NCBI GenBank assembly: GCA_021234155.1
Contig: JAJEKV010000005.1
Coordinates: 17,838,089 to 17,902,088, forward strand
Reading direction: 5' to 3'
Length of the DNA: 64,000 nt
DNA from: Isoetes taiwanensis
Lineage: Eukaryota > Streptophyta > Lycopodiopsida > Isoetales > Isoetaceae
The position numbers and the translations under genes are program-made. Shown piece by piece: positions 48,661 through 60,669 of this stretch; position 1 is the stretch's first letter; each line of letters begins with the position of its first letter. Below the pieces are notes generated by a model. That model searched no databases. It was not told the DNA's origin and was given only the letters and a program-made list of their open reading frames with translations.

Positions 48661-50216
48661 TTTCAAAGTTCTTTTTGTTACGTTGATATTTCTTATATTT
48701 ATGCGGTTTTTATGTCATCAACATTCATTGCAGAACGCACGCGAATAGCTTCGCGAAATCTATTCATACATTGTGCTTATTAACAAAACGTATAGGTGCT
48801 TGCATTTATATTTTTAGGATTAGAAAAATCAAGAGACATACATATTTCCTCTTCACACGGTACTAGGCGGGCGCTTCTGGCAATACCTCGAGAACATTGA
48901 CGACCATTTCTTATTAGGGTTTTCCCCAAAAACCCGTAAGGGCGGGGTTTTTTATCCGATGAGAAGCTTTCGCCACTTTTCTCACCTTTGCCTAGCCCTA
49001 TCACGATATTATTGTCAATTCTCTTTATATGGGGTAGTTCGATATTGTGCCTATGATCGACTACACCACTCACTTCAAAAATGACGAACCTAATGTATAC
49101 TGCTGCTGTGATGAATGAGGCTGGTGTTTTGACGTGCGTATATTGCGAGTCCTCATCACGAAAATGCTTATTTCTTATATCTAATTTTCTAAATACATAT
49201 GAAGATGAGAGTCTAATACCAGTTTGAAATTGAACCCCAATTTGGAAGCCAATAAAAGCACCCAGATATGCTTCACTAGATTATTTTTACCTATCCTACA
49301 ATCACCTCAGCCTAGACCTATGTTACTACTAAAGCATCGTATTATTCGATGGTGCATTGTATCATCTGCTCACGATGTCCTTGAAGCAGATCCAAATTTC
49401 CCTCATTAGGGCGGATTTGGGGTCTCAAAACAGCCTCCTATCAGCCATTCCACGTCATATTTCCGCTCCTTTTTTCCCATGCCACCTAGGATACCAAACT
49501 CTCATAATTACAGATTTGCTTGGAATATTCTTAGGAATAAGGGGATTGCACATTCATGGCCATATGTATTTAATTCGTTGGTTGTCGACGGACCGATGCA
49601 ACACGTGGTGCTTCTAAAATGCCACTTGCATTATAGCATACCGGCAACTCATGGCGGTGTCTCTTGGTTTGTCGGATACCAAGCGCGGCGCCACCGCCTT
49701 CTACATTTCAAAATTTGAATGTGTAGGTTGAAGCTTTGTATCGGTCGGACTTTCATTTCATGCCATGCGGTTCGCTTTAAGGGATCTTCACTTCATCCTA
49801 ATACAGGTTTCCCGCCCCCTACAATTCGAAATTTGAATTTGCTTAATGTATAAAAGCATGGATTGTAGGAGAATAGACTTTTCGATTTCCATATACACGT
49901 TGCAAATTTCAAAAAGGTTAGTATACGGACATTCGCCTCACACGGGGTTTAATTGTGTTGGGGCATAAAAATTGTACACCTTCATTTTGGCTACGTCGAT
50001 CCACGCTAGATATGGAAGTTGCTTGTTGTCAAATTAAACTTAAACACAAGTGAGGTCGGCACTTACGTGGTTTTCTCGAGGAGGGTTTGGAGTGTTTTTT
50101 TTTTTAAATCCCAATTATCGACATAGTGTGACGTAGCATCTTGGTATTAAATAGTATGTTAAATTCGAATTATATCGGTGTTCATTTTCAGGTTAAACTC
50201 AAATCATATATAGGTT

Positions 50217-50360
50217 TAGGAATAAGAATTAAAAAAGGAAGATATTGGATATTTAGGAATAAGGTTAAAAAAGGAAGATATTGGATATTTAGGAATAAGG
50301 TTAAAAAAGGAAGATATTGGATATTTAGGAATAAGGTTAAAAAAGGAAGATATTGGATAT
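50217..50360. repeat. 36-bp tandem repeat, four copies
   Basis: The unit AAAAGGAAGATATTGGATAT plus TTAGGAATAAGGTTAA repeats with an exact 36-bp period at about 50230, 50266, 50302 and 50338. Because 36 is a multiple of three, it reads as an open 12-residue repeat on both strands (KKGRYWIFRNKV on plus). This is array geometry, not evidence of a protein. Confidence 0.9.
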
Positions 50361-50550
50361 GGCTCAAATTTCGAGACATGCACATAATGGCATGTAATGA
50401 TGGTTGATAGGACTGGAATTCGAATCATTCCTACGATTTTCACGTCTAATCCAGCCTATATCTATTCCAGCCTAGATTGGCGCCCATTCTCCCCCCAATC
50501 TCCGCCCAATCTTCGCTAGATCCTTCGCCCAATTTCGCTAGTCCATCGCC

Positions 50551-52084
50551 ATGAAGAGATTAGCTACGGAAGAGCCGGAGGTGTCCTCCAAGAGGCGCCT
50601 ATTACGGCTGGAAGAGGTGTTCCCTCCGCAGTTCCCTCCGCTGCCCACGGTTCTTGCTGTGAATGCCTCTGATTCCTCTGATTCCTCTGACGAGGAATCA
50701 GAGAATGAGGAATCAGAAGAAATTTCGGAGCAGGAGTTCATCACAGGTGTTCTTGAAGGCTGGGAAGAAGATTCTTCAGAGAATGAGTGGTCTACCAAAG
50801 GAGAAGAAGCCAAAGATGATGAAGAAGTTGAAGACGAATCCACTGACTTCGAGGAGCTCATGGCGTTGCTAAATGGTACATGCATGTTTTCTTTCTTAAA
50901 TGGTGTTGCTGGATTGTTGGCAACAGTTGAAGTTTACAAAGGAGGGTCTGGTTTCCAGATCTAGAAGGATGCTGTGAAACATGTGTTGGAGGTAGAAGAC
51001 TTGTGGGATCTTGTGGATCCTACTGCTGTTGTTGCTAATGCAGATGTTGCAACCACAGTTGCAAGTTCCAGTGCTGTTAATACCTCTGCTGCAAAGGGAC
51101 AGGAAGTAGATGCTGCCAGTAGTGGAGAAGTTACCTCTGGAGAAAGCAGTGGAGCTAGGGGTCGATCTAGCTTGGCCAAAATGAAAGAGGCACAAGGGAT
51201 CATTGCTTCAAAGGTTAGTCCTACAATTAGGCTAAAATTGAGAAACAAGAGTCCTAGAGAGATGTGGATGTTTATGCTCAAACATTATGAAGAGAAAACC
51301 TCATCACAAATAGATTTATTGGATAAAGAGCTCAGAAATCTTAAGTTACATGAAGAGGATGATGTCTCAGATTTTTTTAACAAGTTTGATAATAGAGTGG
51401 CTGATCTTAGTGGGGCTGGAGTAGATCTCACTGAGAGATATCAGGTTTTAGCAATTGCTAGAGCAATTGCAGATAATGACCAGCTGAGTTTATTCATAAG
51501 AAACATTGCTAAGAACAGGGAAGAGGCTGAAACAATTATTAGAACAGAGGTGGAGCAAAAAAGGGTTGTAAAAGGAGTTGAAGAGGAGACTGAAATTTTG
51601 TATGCTGGTAAAAGACAAGATAAAATCATTTGCTATTTCTGTCATGAACCTGGTCATGTCAAAAGCAATTGTCCTAAGCTCAAGAAATAAGAGTTTTACT
51701 GCTACACATGTGGTGGTCAAGGCCACTTGGCATCTAAGTGTCCTACTTCAAAGGAACTTGGAAGAGGTAGAGGCAGCTCTAGCAGAGGAAGAGGTGCATC
51801 AAGAGGTCGAGGGGGAGGCAGGAAATCTGCTGGTGCTTTTATTGCACAAGAACATGAAGAAGGTGAAAAGATTGTTGATGAAGATGAGGTAAACTTGCTG
51901 AATTCTATTGTTGAAAATAAGAACAATACTAACAAGTTATCTCATGCTCTTGTAGTTGATAGTGGAGCTGAAAGATCAGTAGTCCACTCTGCTCATTTGC
52001 TCAAAAATTTGGAACAAGGAGAAGCCAAAAGTGTGCAAGTAGGAAATGGAGCCTTGCAAAAGATTGAAGGAAGGGGATTATTGC
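50551..52084 (+). pseudogene. Copia gag and protease with in-frame stops
   Basis: One frame runs from ATG 50551 to the insertion point, broken only by TAG (50962-50964) and TAA (51688-51690). The first 100 residues are very acidic (SDSSDSSDEESENEES). The gag core follows (DLWDLVDP; then the LRNLKLHEEDDVSDFFNKFD region). Two CCHC zinc knuckles are intact, CYFCHEPGHVKSNC and CYTCGGQGHLASKC, then an Arg-Gly-rich stretch. The retropepsin site is VVDSGAERSVV. Both stops fit single transitions from the expected Trp and Gln codons. The acidic part could instead be a neighbouring host exon: GGTACATG at about 50873 resembles a splice donor. Confidence 0.85.
52080..52084. repeat. Target-site duplication ATTGC (left copy)
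   Basis: ATTGC directly precedes the TGTGACG terminus of the nested element and recurs directly after its CCACA end at 63318-63322. Five bases is the normal duplication for LTR retrotransposons, and the pair fixes both ends exactly. Confidence 0.92.
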
Positions 52085-53763
52085 TGTGACGTCCCCTACT
52101 CATATCACGATTGCACTCACCGGTATACAAGCAGAGTTCATCCCCATACCGGCTCCATGCTAATCTGAGGGCCCTCCACATGACACCGCAACCGCGGTGG
52201 CGGGTTCCAAGTGGGAAGAGTGGAAGGGTCATTACACCCGTCTCCTCGGGGCCTACCTAGGCTGCGAAGCGTAAACATACATATCAATGTAGCACATACA
52301 TCAACATCATATGACCATCGAAGGATGGTCCTCCACATATCTGCATAGACAAAGATCAGGACATCACATAGGGAATCCTACCCAAGGCTCGAGACTCAAA
52401 GGGATGCCCGGCGGCTTGGGTCTCGGAGTTCATTGCGCATTTAATTCATGGCAATGGATTTGGTCGGCATATGAACATGGCTTAGGGTTGTCCACTCCAT
52501 CCCCCCCCTCCCCGTGCACACTTTGGTGAGTGGTCCGAAAAGTGTCGGGACTGATCAGTAGCCCGCCGGATGCATAGCCAAAGGGCTACTCACGGGCTCA
52601 TCCTCCCGAGCCCGATGGGCGGTAGGGATCACTCCTCCCGAGATCTACATGCTGACTCAAGGTGACTAGGGGCAACGCCTTTGCGTATTATTTGAACCCA
52701 CCGGAAAGTGAACACCACTTCACGGTAAAATGAGCCCATGCCTTGCCCACACGCGGTGGCAAGCCATTGGACCTAGTCACAATGATCCCAGAGGGCTTTA
52801 CACACCGAGGTATCGTTCAAGAGTCGGGACATGAACCTCCTTCTCGGCCGGTCGGCCCCTTCACCCACATCCGGTGTGGCTCTTGTGCCTGTGGCGAATC
52901 TACAAGGTGTGCTAAAGAGGCTACTCTAGAGCATCACTACAAAGCTTTAGGTCTCTACCCCCTTCCCAATACAAGGAGTTCATAGAGATACATCATCCAT
53001 ATACATCACAGAAGAACTAAAGAACAAGATCTAATCTATATCATAGAGTTAGGTTCTTTAGTTAGAGTCTGCTATCTAGAGATCTGGAGGGCTGCTATGG
53101 GCAATTTAATAGGCTAAACCTACTGATTCAATGACTAGAAGATGGTTTAAGCTATTAAATTGACTAAATACCTAATCCTTGGCTTGCTTCTCACGCTTAC
53201 GAACTTCGACCATCCTGGCTGAAATGCTCGAATCAAGGGAAACTAATGATGCAGGTTCTCGGGCCAGTGCGGGAGGCTGGTTTTGGCTCTTGAGGCAGCC
53301 AAAGCGAGCTCTAAAACCCTAGAAACGAAAATGGGCAAGTTAGGGTTCTCCTACTTAAATAGACAAGGGGGTGGCTAGGGTTTCCAATTATCCCCTTTTG
53401 GCATGTGGGATAATTGGGAATGGGCCCACTTGCCTTTAATGGCTAGGTGGCAAAATGTGCCCACATGGAAATGTGTGCCCACATTAATGTGTACATTGGA
53501 AAATGTGCACATTAATTGCACACTTGGGTATGGCCCACTTGGCATCAAGTGGCCACATGGAAATGTGTGCCCACATTAATGTGTACATTGGAAAATGTGC
53601 ACATTAATACTAATGCACATTCTTAGCAAGTTGCCCCCTAGGGGCTACCCACTTGGCTACACGCCGCACAGCCGTCGCGTCGAGTGGGAATTGACGCATG
53701 CGATTTGCGGCAAGATAAAGATATGGCGTCCGGGACCGTGATAATCGTCTTTTGAACGCCACA
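52085..53763 (-). repeat. LTR (3' LTR of the nested element)
   Basis: Begins TGTGACGTCCCC and ends GAACGCCACA, matching 61640-63317 over its whole length. A TATA-like CTATTTAAG on the minus strand lies at about 53354-53362, with CTAGGGTTTTAGAGC downstream. A 56-bp block with GGAAATGTGTGCCCACATTA and GTGTACATTGGAAAATGTGC occurs twice (about 53464 and 53552). Short ORFs inside are LTR sequence. Confidence 0.92.
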
Positions 53764-53778
53764 TTCTCCCCCACCTTT
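53764..53778 (-). other. Polypurine tract of the nested element
   Basis: AAAGGTGGGGGAGAA, read on the minus strand, directly abuts the LTR. It has 14 purines in 15 bases and is positioned where plus-strand priming starts. Confidence 0.8.
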
Positions 53779-53859
53779 GAAATGATGTCGTCCATAAAGA
53801 TCGTGGGTCTCCCCACCTTGGAATCTTCCTAACCTGCAATCAACCTGATGCATACGATA

Positions 53860-54390
53860 TACTACTATAATACTTACATATTTATTAAGATTACTCTAAG
53901 GTAATATTTTTAGGACATTATAACACCATTATATTATGAAATAACTTATCAATTCGTAACTTCTATTAAAATAAGGTACTTATTAGTTTCTATTATCACA
54001 ACATTTAGTTTATCACAATTTAACATTTTCATATATAATTATTATTTAAGGTACTCTTCATTCCTTGCAACACATTCCAACAAAATTTGTGTTGCAGGTC
54101 TTCGCACTTTAAAATCCTGCATTAATTTTACAATATCTATAATTACATACTTACTATCTTAATTATTAGAATTACTCTAAGGTAATGTTTAAGACATTAC
54201 TATTTCATTATCCAATTAACTTATCACATCATAACTTAATCCACGCAAGGTAATTATTAACCTTACTTAATACAACATTTAAGTTAATCAAAGTTTATCA
54301 ATTTCATACAAAATTTACACTTCTAAGGTACTCTTCATCCCTTGCAACACATTATACAAAATTTTGTGTTGCAAGCCTTCGTAGCTCGAC
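53860..54390. repeat. Two-copy tandem repeat, about 270 bp
   Basis: Two diverged copies share ACTCTAAGGTAAT.TTT, CATTA, AACTTATCA, AAGGTACTCTTCAT, CCTTGCAACACATT, ACAAAATTT.TGTTGCA and CTTCG. The array lies at the 3' end of the nested element's interior. Confidence 0.75.
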
Positions 54391-57300
54391 CTCCTTGCCC
54401 TCCAGAGCGCTCTAGGCCTGCAGGTCGACACTACCTATTATTAATTATTACAAAAATTTTGGTTATATGGTGACCACCCCACCTATCTACATGGATGCAT
54501 GGCTAATCTCGTAGGAGGGAAGAGGGTGAATCTTCCATTATGGTCTTGGAGACAGGCGGCCTATATGCCTATATGCGCTCATGCCTACACCTCTAGTTGC
54601 CCAAGTGGAGGATATCCTTCCCGCGTGGGGGCGTGGAAGGATAGATTCCTCCTATCAAAGCATATATGGGGCTAAAGGTGCCTTTCCTATCAATGCATTC
54701 CTTAATGACCTCCTTTCTTCGAGGTTGTCTACTTCGGGAAAGCAGTAGACTTTCTAATCTACCTTCGACTCATCCAAGCGTAAAACGCGGTCATGCCTAC
54801 ATTGACATTACACCACGCCTAGAGATCACCGTAGTGGTCTCATCATCGGTAACAACGCATGCAACCCATACCTAGCATAGGTTGCATGCAGATTAATCTT
54901 AACTACACATAGAATTAATCTACACAAATTGACATGCCCGGAGCCGATTTTCTTGGCTCCTTTAATGCATGTGATTAACATAATTACCCTAAGGTAATAT
55001 TTATGAATTAACATTATCATAGTATTGGATACCTTACTTCCGATAGTACAATTAAATTTACTCTAAGCTTTGCAATATTTAACGACTTTTAGATGCTGAT
55101 TATTTAAACAATAACCCTACTTTCGACCTATTGTTACATAGACAAGGTTTTAATTATCATACACAAGAATTAGATGTGCTTCTTATTCTCTTCCTTGGGT
55201 CCCGTTACCCTTGGAAATATATCCCTAAGATATACTTAAGTATATCCGAATTCTATTTTCTATCTCTATTTATAAGGCCCCGAGGTCATATAGCTATCCT
55301 TGGAAGGAATTGCGCCCCATGAAGGATTAATTAACATGCTACCTCACATTATCGATTTGTTATTTAACTTATTTCCCTATGATACATATACATGCAACAA
55401 TTTCTATGCAGTTATTAGGATCTATATTTAACTTATCAATAAGACACATTAAGGCTTATAATACATGCGCATACCTTACCTAAGGCTAGAACGCATCCAC
55501 TCATTGAGAGCGCCGAGTAGTTTGGAGGTGACTTGGTCGTTGCATTGCTCTCATGGTTTTGCTCCACCGTTGGTGTAGTTAAGCTACACGTCGGTCTCGA
55601 CGCGTTGAAGGCCTCCCCGAGCTATCTATCTATCTATCTATCTTACGCTCTATTCGCCCGGCCATTGCGAGTGAACTCTATTCTACGGGGTCAGTCAATT
55701 TGCAAATACGTTCAATCATAAGATTGAGCCCTCCCACTTTCTTTCAAAAAGAAAATGGTCCTCAAGCACCCCTTCAATGACATTGCACACAACGCCATAT
55801 CTATTCTCTCCCCTTAAGAGGTTATAATGCTTCTTACTTAGCGCATTAAGTTACTAGCCTTAGCTAACATATATAACCATCTAAGATGGATGCACATATT
55901 ATGTTATCATTTATTTCAATATAGTTATGGGTTATCTACTTAGTTAGAACGATTCTAAACCACAAGGTTTTGTCATGACGACAATTCCTTTTGTCTCAAA
56001 AGACTATTTGATTACTATAATTCTTATTTTAGATGTACCTTGCATGTACTATTATTTTATTATTCTAGAGATTCCCCCTTTCTTAGTTATTTAAACTCTT
56101 GGAATATTCCTACCAAGTAATTGATGTCATCGTAACAAGTTGGCGGACTTGTTAGATTACTTCTTTTCTTTCGGTTGGATTATTCTTTTGGAGGTACTAG
56201 ATTTATACATGGTCAACAATTATCCTAGTAATGATTCCTTCTTAGTGAGGAGATCAACCTCACCAAGTGGTTTCAATACATTGGATGTCTGTTAACAATC
56301 GTGTATAATTATAGTTACTCTTAGGCATTTTCTTCCCAATTGGGCAATCCTTTCAACGAGAATATCCGGAATTGCCTTCTAATCCCAATATGGATGTTAC
56401 CGTCCATATATTTAACCTACTAGGCCCCGTGGCCTTAGATCCTTGAGCTTGCTAGAAGCTCATCCACTCGTTGCCTGCTTGAAGGAGCAAGGTAACGTTC
56501 TTCCGAGTCGCTCGATACTTCAGTCTCCTTGACGGTGGATGTTCTTTGAAGTAGAGGTTGACTTTATTCGCTAGAAGCCTCTCATTGCTGGTGGCTTGAT
56601 GGTGTAGTTGATCATTTGAATTTTGCATGCCGCTTTTCAAATGCCTGAAAGTGGCGCCGTTGAAAGAGATCTTTCATCTTGAACTCTTTGTCTTGGCAGC
56701 TAAAGGATGACTCTGTATCCGATATTGTTTCTTCGACTCCATCGATGTCTCATACGTCGAGTCCTCTTGTCGTTATCGTGTTGCCCGAAGAGTGTTGACG
56801 ATGTTGATTGCTTCACCCCTGCAACTTGCATGACATCTCTTCCTTTGATCTGTTACGCTATGGGAGGGAAGAGATAACAAAGGGAACTATACATGCACAA
56901 CATATAGCTTACATAATTACAATTACTACTAGAGCTATTAGGTCTCCCTTTGTGCCTCCCTTCGAGTTGCACACCTACTCCTTGGCAATGACATGGTGTT
57001 CCTCCCGGTGCAATGGTGTTGACGATCTATATCCTCCTATTTGTACGCCGGCTCGTGACCAGGGGTAACTTGTTGATATACTTGGGCCCTCCGGGATGTT
57101 TGTCGGCTATGGCACAACCGCTTTGCATCACATTCTAACTAAGGTGTGCTTGTCGTTGATGCTTCGACATTTCGGTCCGCTTCTTGATCCCGTTTCTCGG
57201 GCAATAATTGTTCCCCCCTTCATGATACTTGAAGCTATTTGAAGGCGTCTCTTGAGGTATGGCGCGATTCCTTTGGCTATACTCCTCGAGTTGTTCTCTT

Positions 57301-57469
57301 CTGCAGGTTGTTCTTTGAATCGCGTTCATCCTTGGGTTCACCAAGTTGCATGCAAGGCCGCGTGCAAGTCATCGCTCGCCTCACCTAGTTGGTTCTCCAT
57401 CGAAGCTTCCAAACTTCTTCGTTTGATCCCCTCGATCACATGGCTTGGGCGTTGTCACGTTCCGCGGTG
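54391..57469 (-). other. Nested element interior, no coding signal
   Basis: AT-rich in its left half, more balanced after about 56400. ORFs are short and unrecognised. A (CTAT)5 microsatellite lies at about 55622-55643. A 14-base word shared with a common cloning polylinker occurs near 54418-54431 but without vector flanks. Confidence 0.5.
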
Positions 57470-59940
57470 CTATGGCGCCGTCTTCTTGTCTTGAGGTACC
57501 CTCGGTGACTTTGATTGTGCTCGTCGGTTTTGGTCCTCTGTTGCCTCTAGGGAGCTCGCGTGGAAGAAGTCGGTTGCTAGCACTTCTCCAGCTTTCAGTT
57601 CGACCTTTGTCCCTCTATGCATGTCGGTCTCTCTGTCAAGTAAAGCATCATGGCTCTCCTCCCTGCTGGCTATGTTGTCGGGATGATGGATCCTTGTATT
57701 TGCGCAGCTTGACCCTTGAGTTGAAGAAGTACCTGCCTTAGATATACTCTTGTCGTTGAATATCCTGGCTATTATCTTGAACTCTCTTTTTGCCGAAGGT
57801 GCTTCCATTGCTATCCTTATTGTTAAGGTGTTGAATGCTTCTACCTTGGGCGTTTGACGTGCCACATGTCGGAGATATGGTCGGCTTCTTCTCTTCTTAT
57901 TACTGGTAGGAGTACCGGCGAAGCGTCCACCTAGTTGTTGAAGGCATGTCTCCTCATCGCGGTGCCTTTCGTAGTGCATCTCCATCTAATACACGCGTGT
58001 CATAGCGCATCACCCTATATTACCACAAGGTGGGATTATGGTCGCCGAGATGTTGCCTTCTTAGTTGGCTCGTTGATGTGGGGTGTTCCTCCTTCCATTG
58101 TTGAGGCCACTCATGTCATAAGTTCGTCAAGTGCTGCTTTGCTACAAGAGGTAGTGTTGCGCCTCGACGATGTCCCGGTGCCGCGTTGATGATCTTGACA
58201 TGATCGGTGTTGTCTCTTATTCTAACATTGGGTGGCCGAGCAGTCTTCTGCTTGAGGGCATTTCCCGAAGTGTTTGGAGTTGAAGGTTTGCTTGGCCTCT
58301 AGTCGTTTCTCCCTCGTAGTTGCTCTTCCATTTTGATCTTGGGCTATAGTTGTGCCTCCTTGCTTCCTCCTTTGGTAGTCGAAGTGAAGGAGCTTTCGAT
58401 CTAAAGCTAAAACCAGAAAACATGACTCTAAACTCATGTTTCTCCACTATATATGTGGACACCCTAGATATACAATAGACATATACGCATTTACATTGGG
58501 ATTTTAATTCATCCACTTTTGCAAAACAACTACGAAGATCTACCTAATTATTTATACTCCTTTAGGGTTTCCCCTCCTCGATCGCGTTTGATCCTTCGGT
58601 TTTGCTGCATCTTCTTCGTTCTGGTTGACTCCGGGATTCCTTGAGATGCTGCTACTATTGTTGAGCTTTATGTCTGATCCGAGCTGATCACCTCTTGCGA
58701 AGAGTGTTCGCCGATGTGATCCCTTGAAAAGATGCTCCTCCTTGTTGTGTATGTTCGCGAGGAATGCGGCAGAATCGCCACGCCCCTACATGCGGTGTGT
58801 TGTTGCAAGATTGCTGATTGCGGTGCCATTGATCGAGCTTGAGTAGGGTCACTGGCTGTTGTCGGGCATTCTTGAATATCTTGAAGCTCGAGATCGTGGT
58901 CGGTAGGCGTGCATTGTCAATCCCCTGCAGTTGAATTTCGAGTGCGACTCTAATTTTTGGGCTTTGCTTCATTCCGAGGTGGCTCTCCATTGTTCGGAAG
59001 TGTGGTCATCTCCATTGCCCCTACCATGGCTCCTTCTCGTCGCTTTTTGCGGATTTGTACCTGGCTGGCTAGGTCGTCTCCCTCCGCCTTTGGGTCCTAA
59101 CCATTCGAAGTCTCGCGACTCCTTTGGCCGGCGTAGTAAAGACGCCCTTCCTTTGGTTTCTAGGTGTTCCCGGGTCCGAATTCCCCGTTTGAGCAGAATA
59201 TTCTCCTCCTTGGTCTTGCCCCTAGTGCTGATACAGCCTTTCGAGTGTGGAGATGTTCCTTGATATCGTCTCCTCCCCCTCATGGTCTCCTACTTTTTGG
59301 AACCGATGAAAGTTCTCCTGTTGGTGCAAGGTAGCTGGAAGCTTGTCCTGATTAGCCTTAGGTGCTTTGTTGTTGCTTAGCTTGGTTGCTCCTTTTGTTG
59401 ACGTTGCATGACGTTGAGCAGTTGAGCCGGGCTGCAATGTCGTGGTTGTCTTCCCTCCGGTTTCTATACGCTCCTCGCGGTCGCCATGAGTTCTCTCCTC
59501 GATGGAAGATTATGCCCCCTCGCCCTAGCTCGTGATGCTAACGGCGGCATCAATGCCTAACATCTTCCCGCACTGTATTTTGTTGTCTCGCGTTCTTCCA
59601 TTTGAAACTCATGTGCGTCGAGTTGGTGAAGGCGTTGAGATCCTCTTTCTGATGTGAGCTCGTGGACGTGGTAGCCGGGAGGTTGACATCTAGAACATTC
59701 TTGGTGCCGTTGGTTACCAAAATTCTTCCCATTTGATGGAGATTGATGATAGGCGGTGGTGTCTGTTCTACCGCGTTTGTCGGTTGAGGTGTTTGTCGTT
59801 GTGCTTCCCCCTCTTGGGTCTGCCTTTTCGGTCTCCTCTCCTTATCTGTTTGTGCATTGGCTGGGACCTTGATGTCTTCAAGAAGTTGCACCCTTAGCTC
59901 ATCTGTGGCTCTGGCCCCGTCCTTTGAAAGCAACGCTCGT
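57470..59940 (-). other. Unrecognised minus-strand ORFs of the nested element
   Basis: Minus-strand frames at 59933-59550 (127 codons), 59437-59222, 59283-58969 (104), 58990-58688 (100), 58516-58217 (99) and 57985-57470 (171) lie in the transcribed sense of the element. They are hydrophilic and rich in Arg, Lys, Thr, Gln and Glu, for example KERRPKRQTQEGEAQRQ near 59845. They could be remnants of a basic gag-like protein. I see no zinc knuckle, catalytic Asp box or chromodomain, and the frames are not contiguous. Confidence 0.4.
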
Positions 59941-60669
59941 GTATCCTAGAGTCTAAGAGTCTACTTGAAGGGCTCTCCTACAATATTCTGGGCTCTATAA
60001 GCAAGCAAGATGGCTCGAGCAGCATTACTAGAGACACATCTATAATCTACAAGTGTATGGACATTAGGACGTGTGGTATGGCATGACATGAGGGTTGTTT
60101 TGCAAAGCCCTCATGGTGTTTGAGGCATCTTGTAAGGTCCTAGCAAAGTTGGTTTGGGGGTCCAATCTCTACACATGGAATGACTTGGGCAGCTCTAGGC
60201 TCTAGCTCCTTTCTAGGTATCCTGGCAATAGGGAGTGTCAATGTGGCGGCTATATAAGTCAAACTCTATTAGGACACAAAATTAGGTCAGGGTTTACGCC
60301 TTGGGCGTGAGCAGAGGTGATGTACCTAACAGCTTGGACTTGGGTTGCTATCTTCGAGGTCTAGATGACTATAACAAAGGGGTGTTCTTGGGCACTTCTA
60401 TCTAGGAGTAAGGCATCAGCTTCGAGCCGAGAGCGATACTTATGAGCTACTAATGGGGTATGCTTCTATCTACAAACAAACTACAGGTTTGGGAAAGAAA
60501 TTCAAGGGTTTGAGCAATTTTGGTCATTTTGAGATGGGGTTTGACATTTCTATCCTAATTTGAGGTCATAAATGGATTCTAGGCTGTCTAACGGTCCTAA
60601 CGCAACAAATTTCAGGTGATTTGGAGCTCCGTGAGCTCAAGTTATGGAGGTTCAAAATTTGAGGTTCAC

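Larger units (their letters stand above)
43900..50216. other. T-rich repeated region without a supported gene
   Basis: A 12-base T run followed by GAAAGATCAACC (43900-43923) mirrors the tail of the large LINE (T run, then GAAAGATCCAATT at 37787) and marks a second LINE 3' end. Beyond it the plus strand is pyrimidine-rich. Diverged internal duplications are visible: AATATTTGTTTGTGGTA.GTT at 44536 and 44588; TTTTTTGCTTG plus TGATACATTATAT-like words at 44877-45215; GTAATCAACTTAATCATGG-like words at 45290 and 45712. Short C/T microsatellites lie at 46865-46918 and 47336-47370. The longest ORF (46495-47052, +) has no recognisable motif. A decayed large element is likely. Confidence 0.4.

Noticed and set aside
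50188-50443. Minus-strand repeat proteins (IQYLPFLTLFLN units)
   Set aside because: Produced by the 36-bp tandem array, whose length is a multiple of three; no start context or homology.
54418-54431. 14-base word GCCTGCAGGTCGAC matching a common cloning polylinker
   Set aside because: The match stops abruptly on both sides, no further vector sequence follows, and the word lies inside the coherent nested element.
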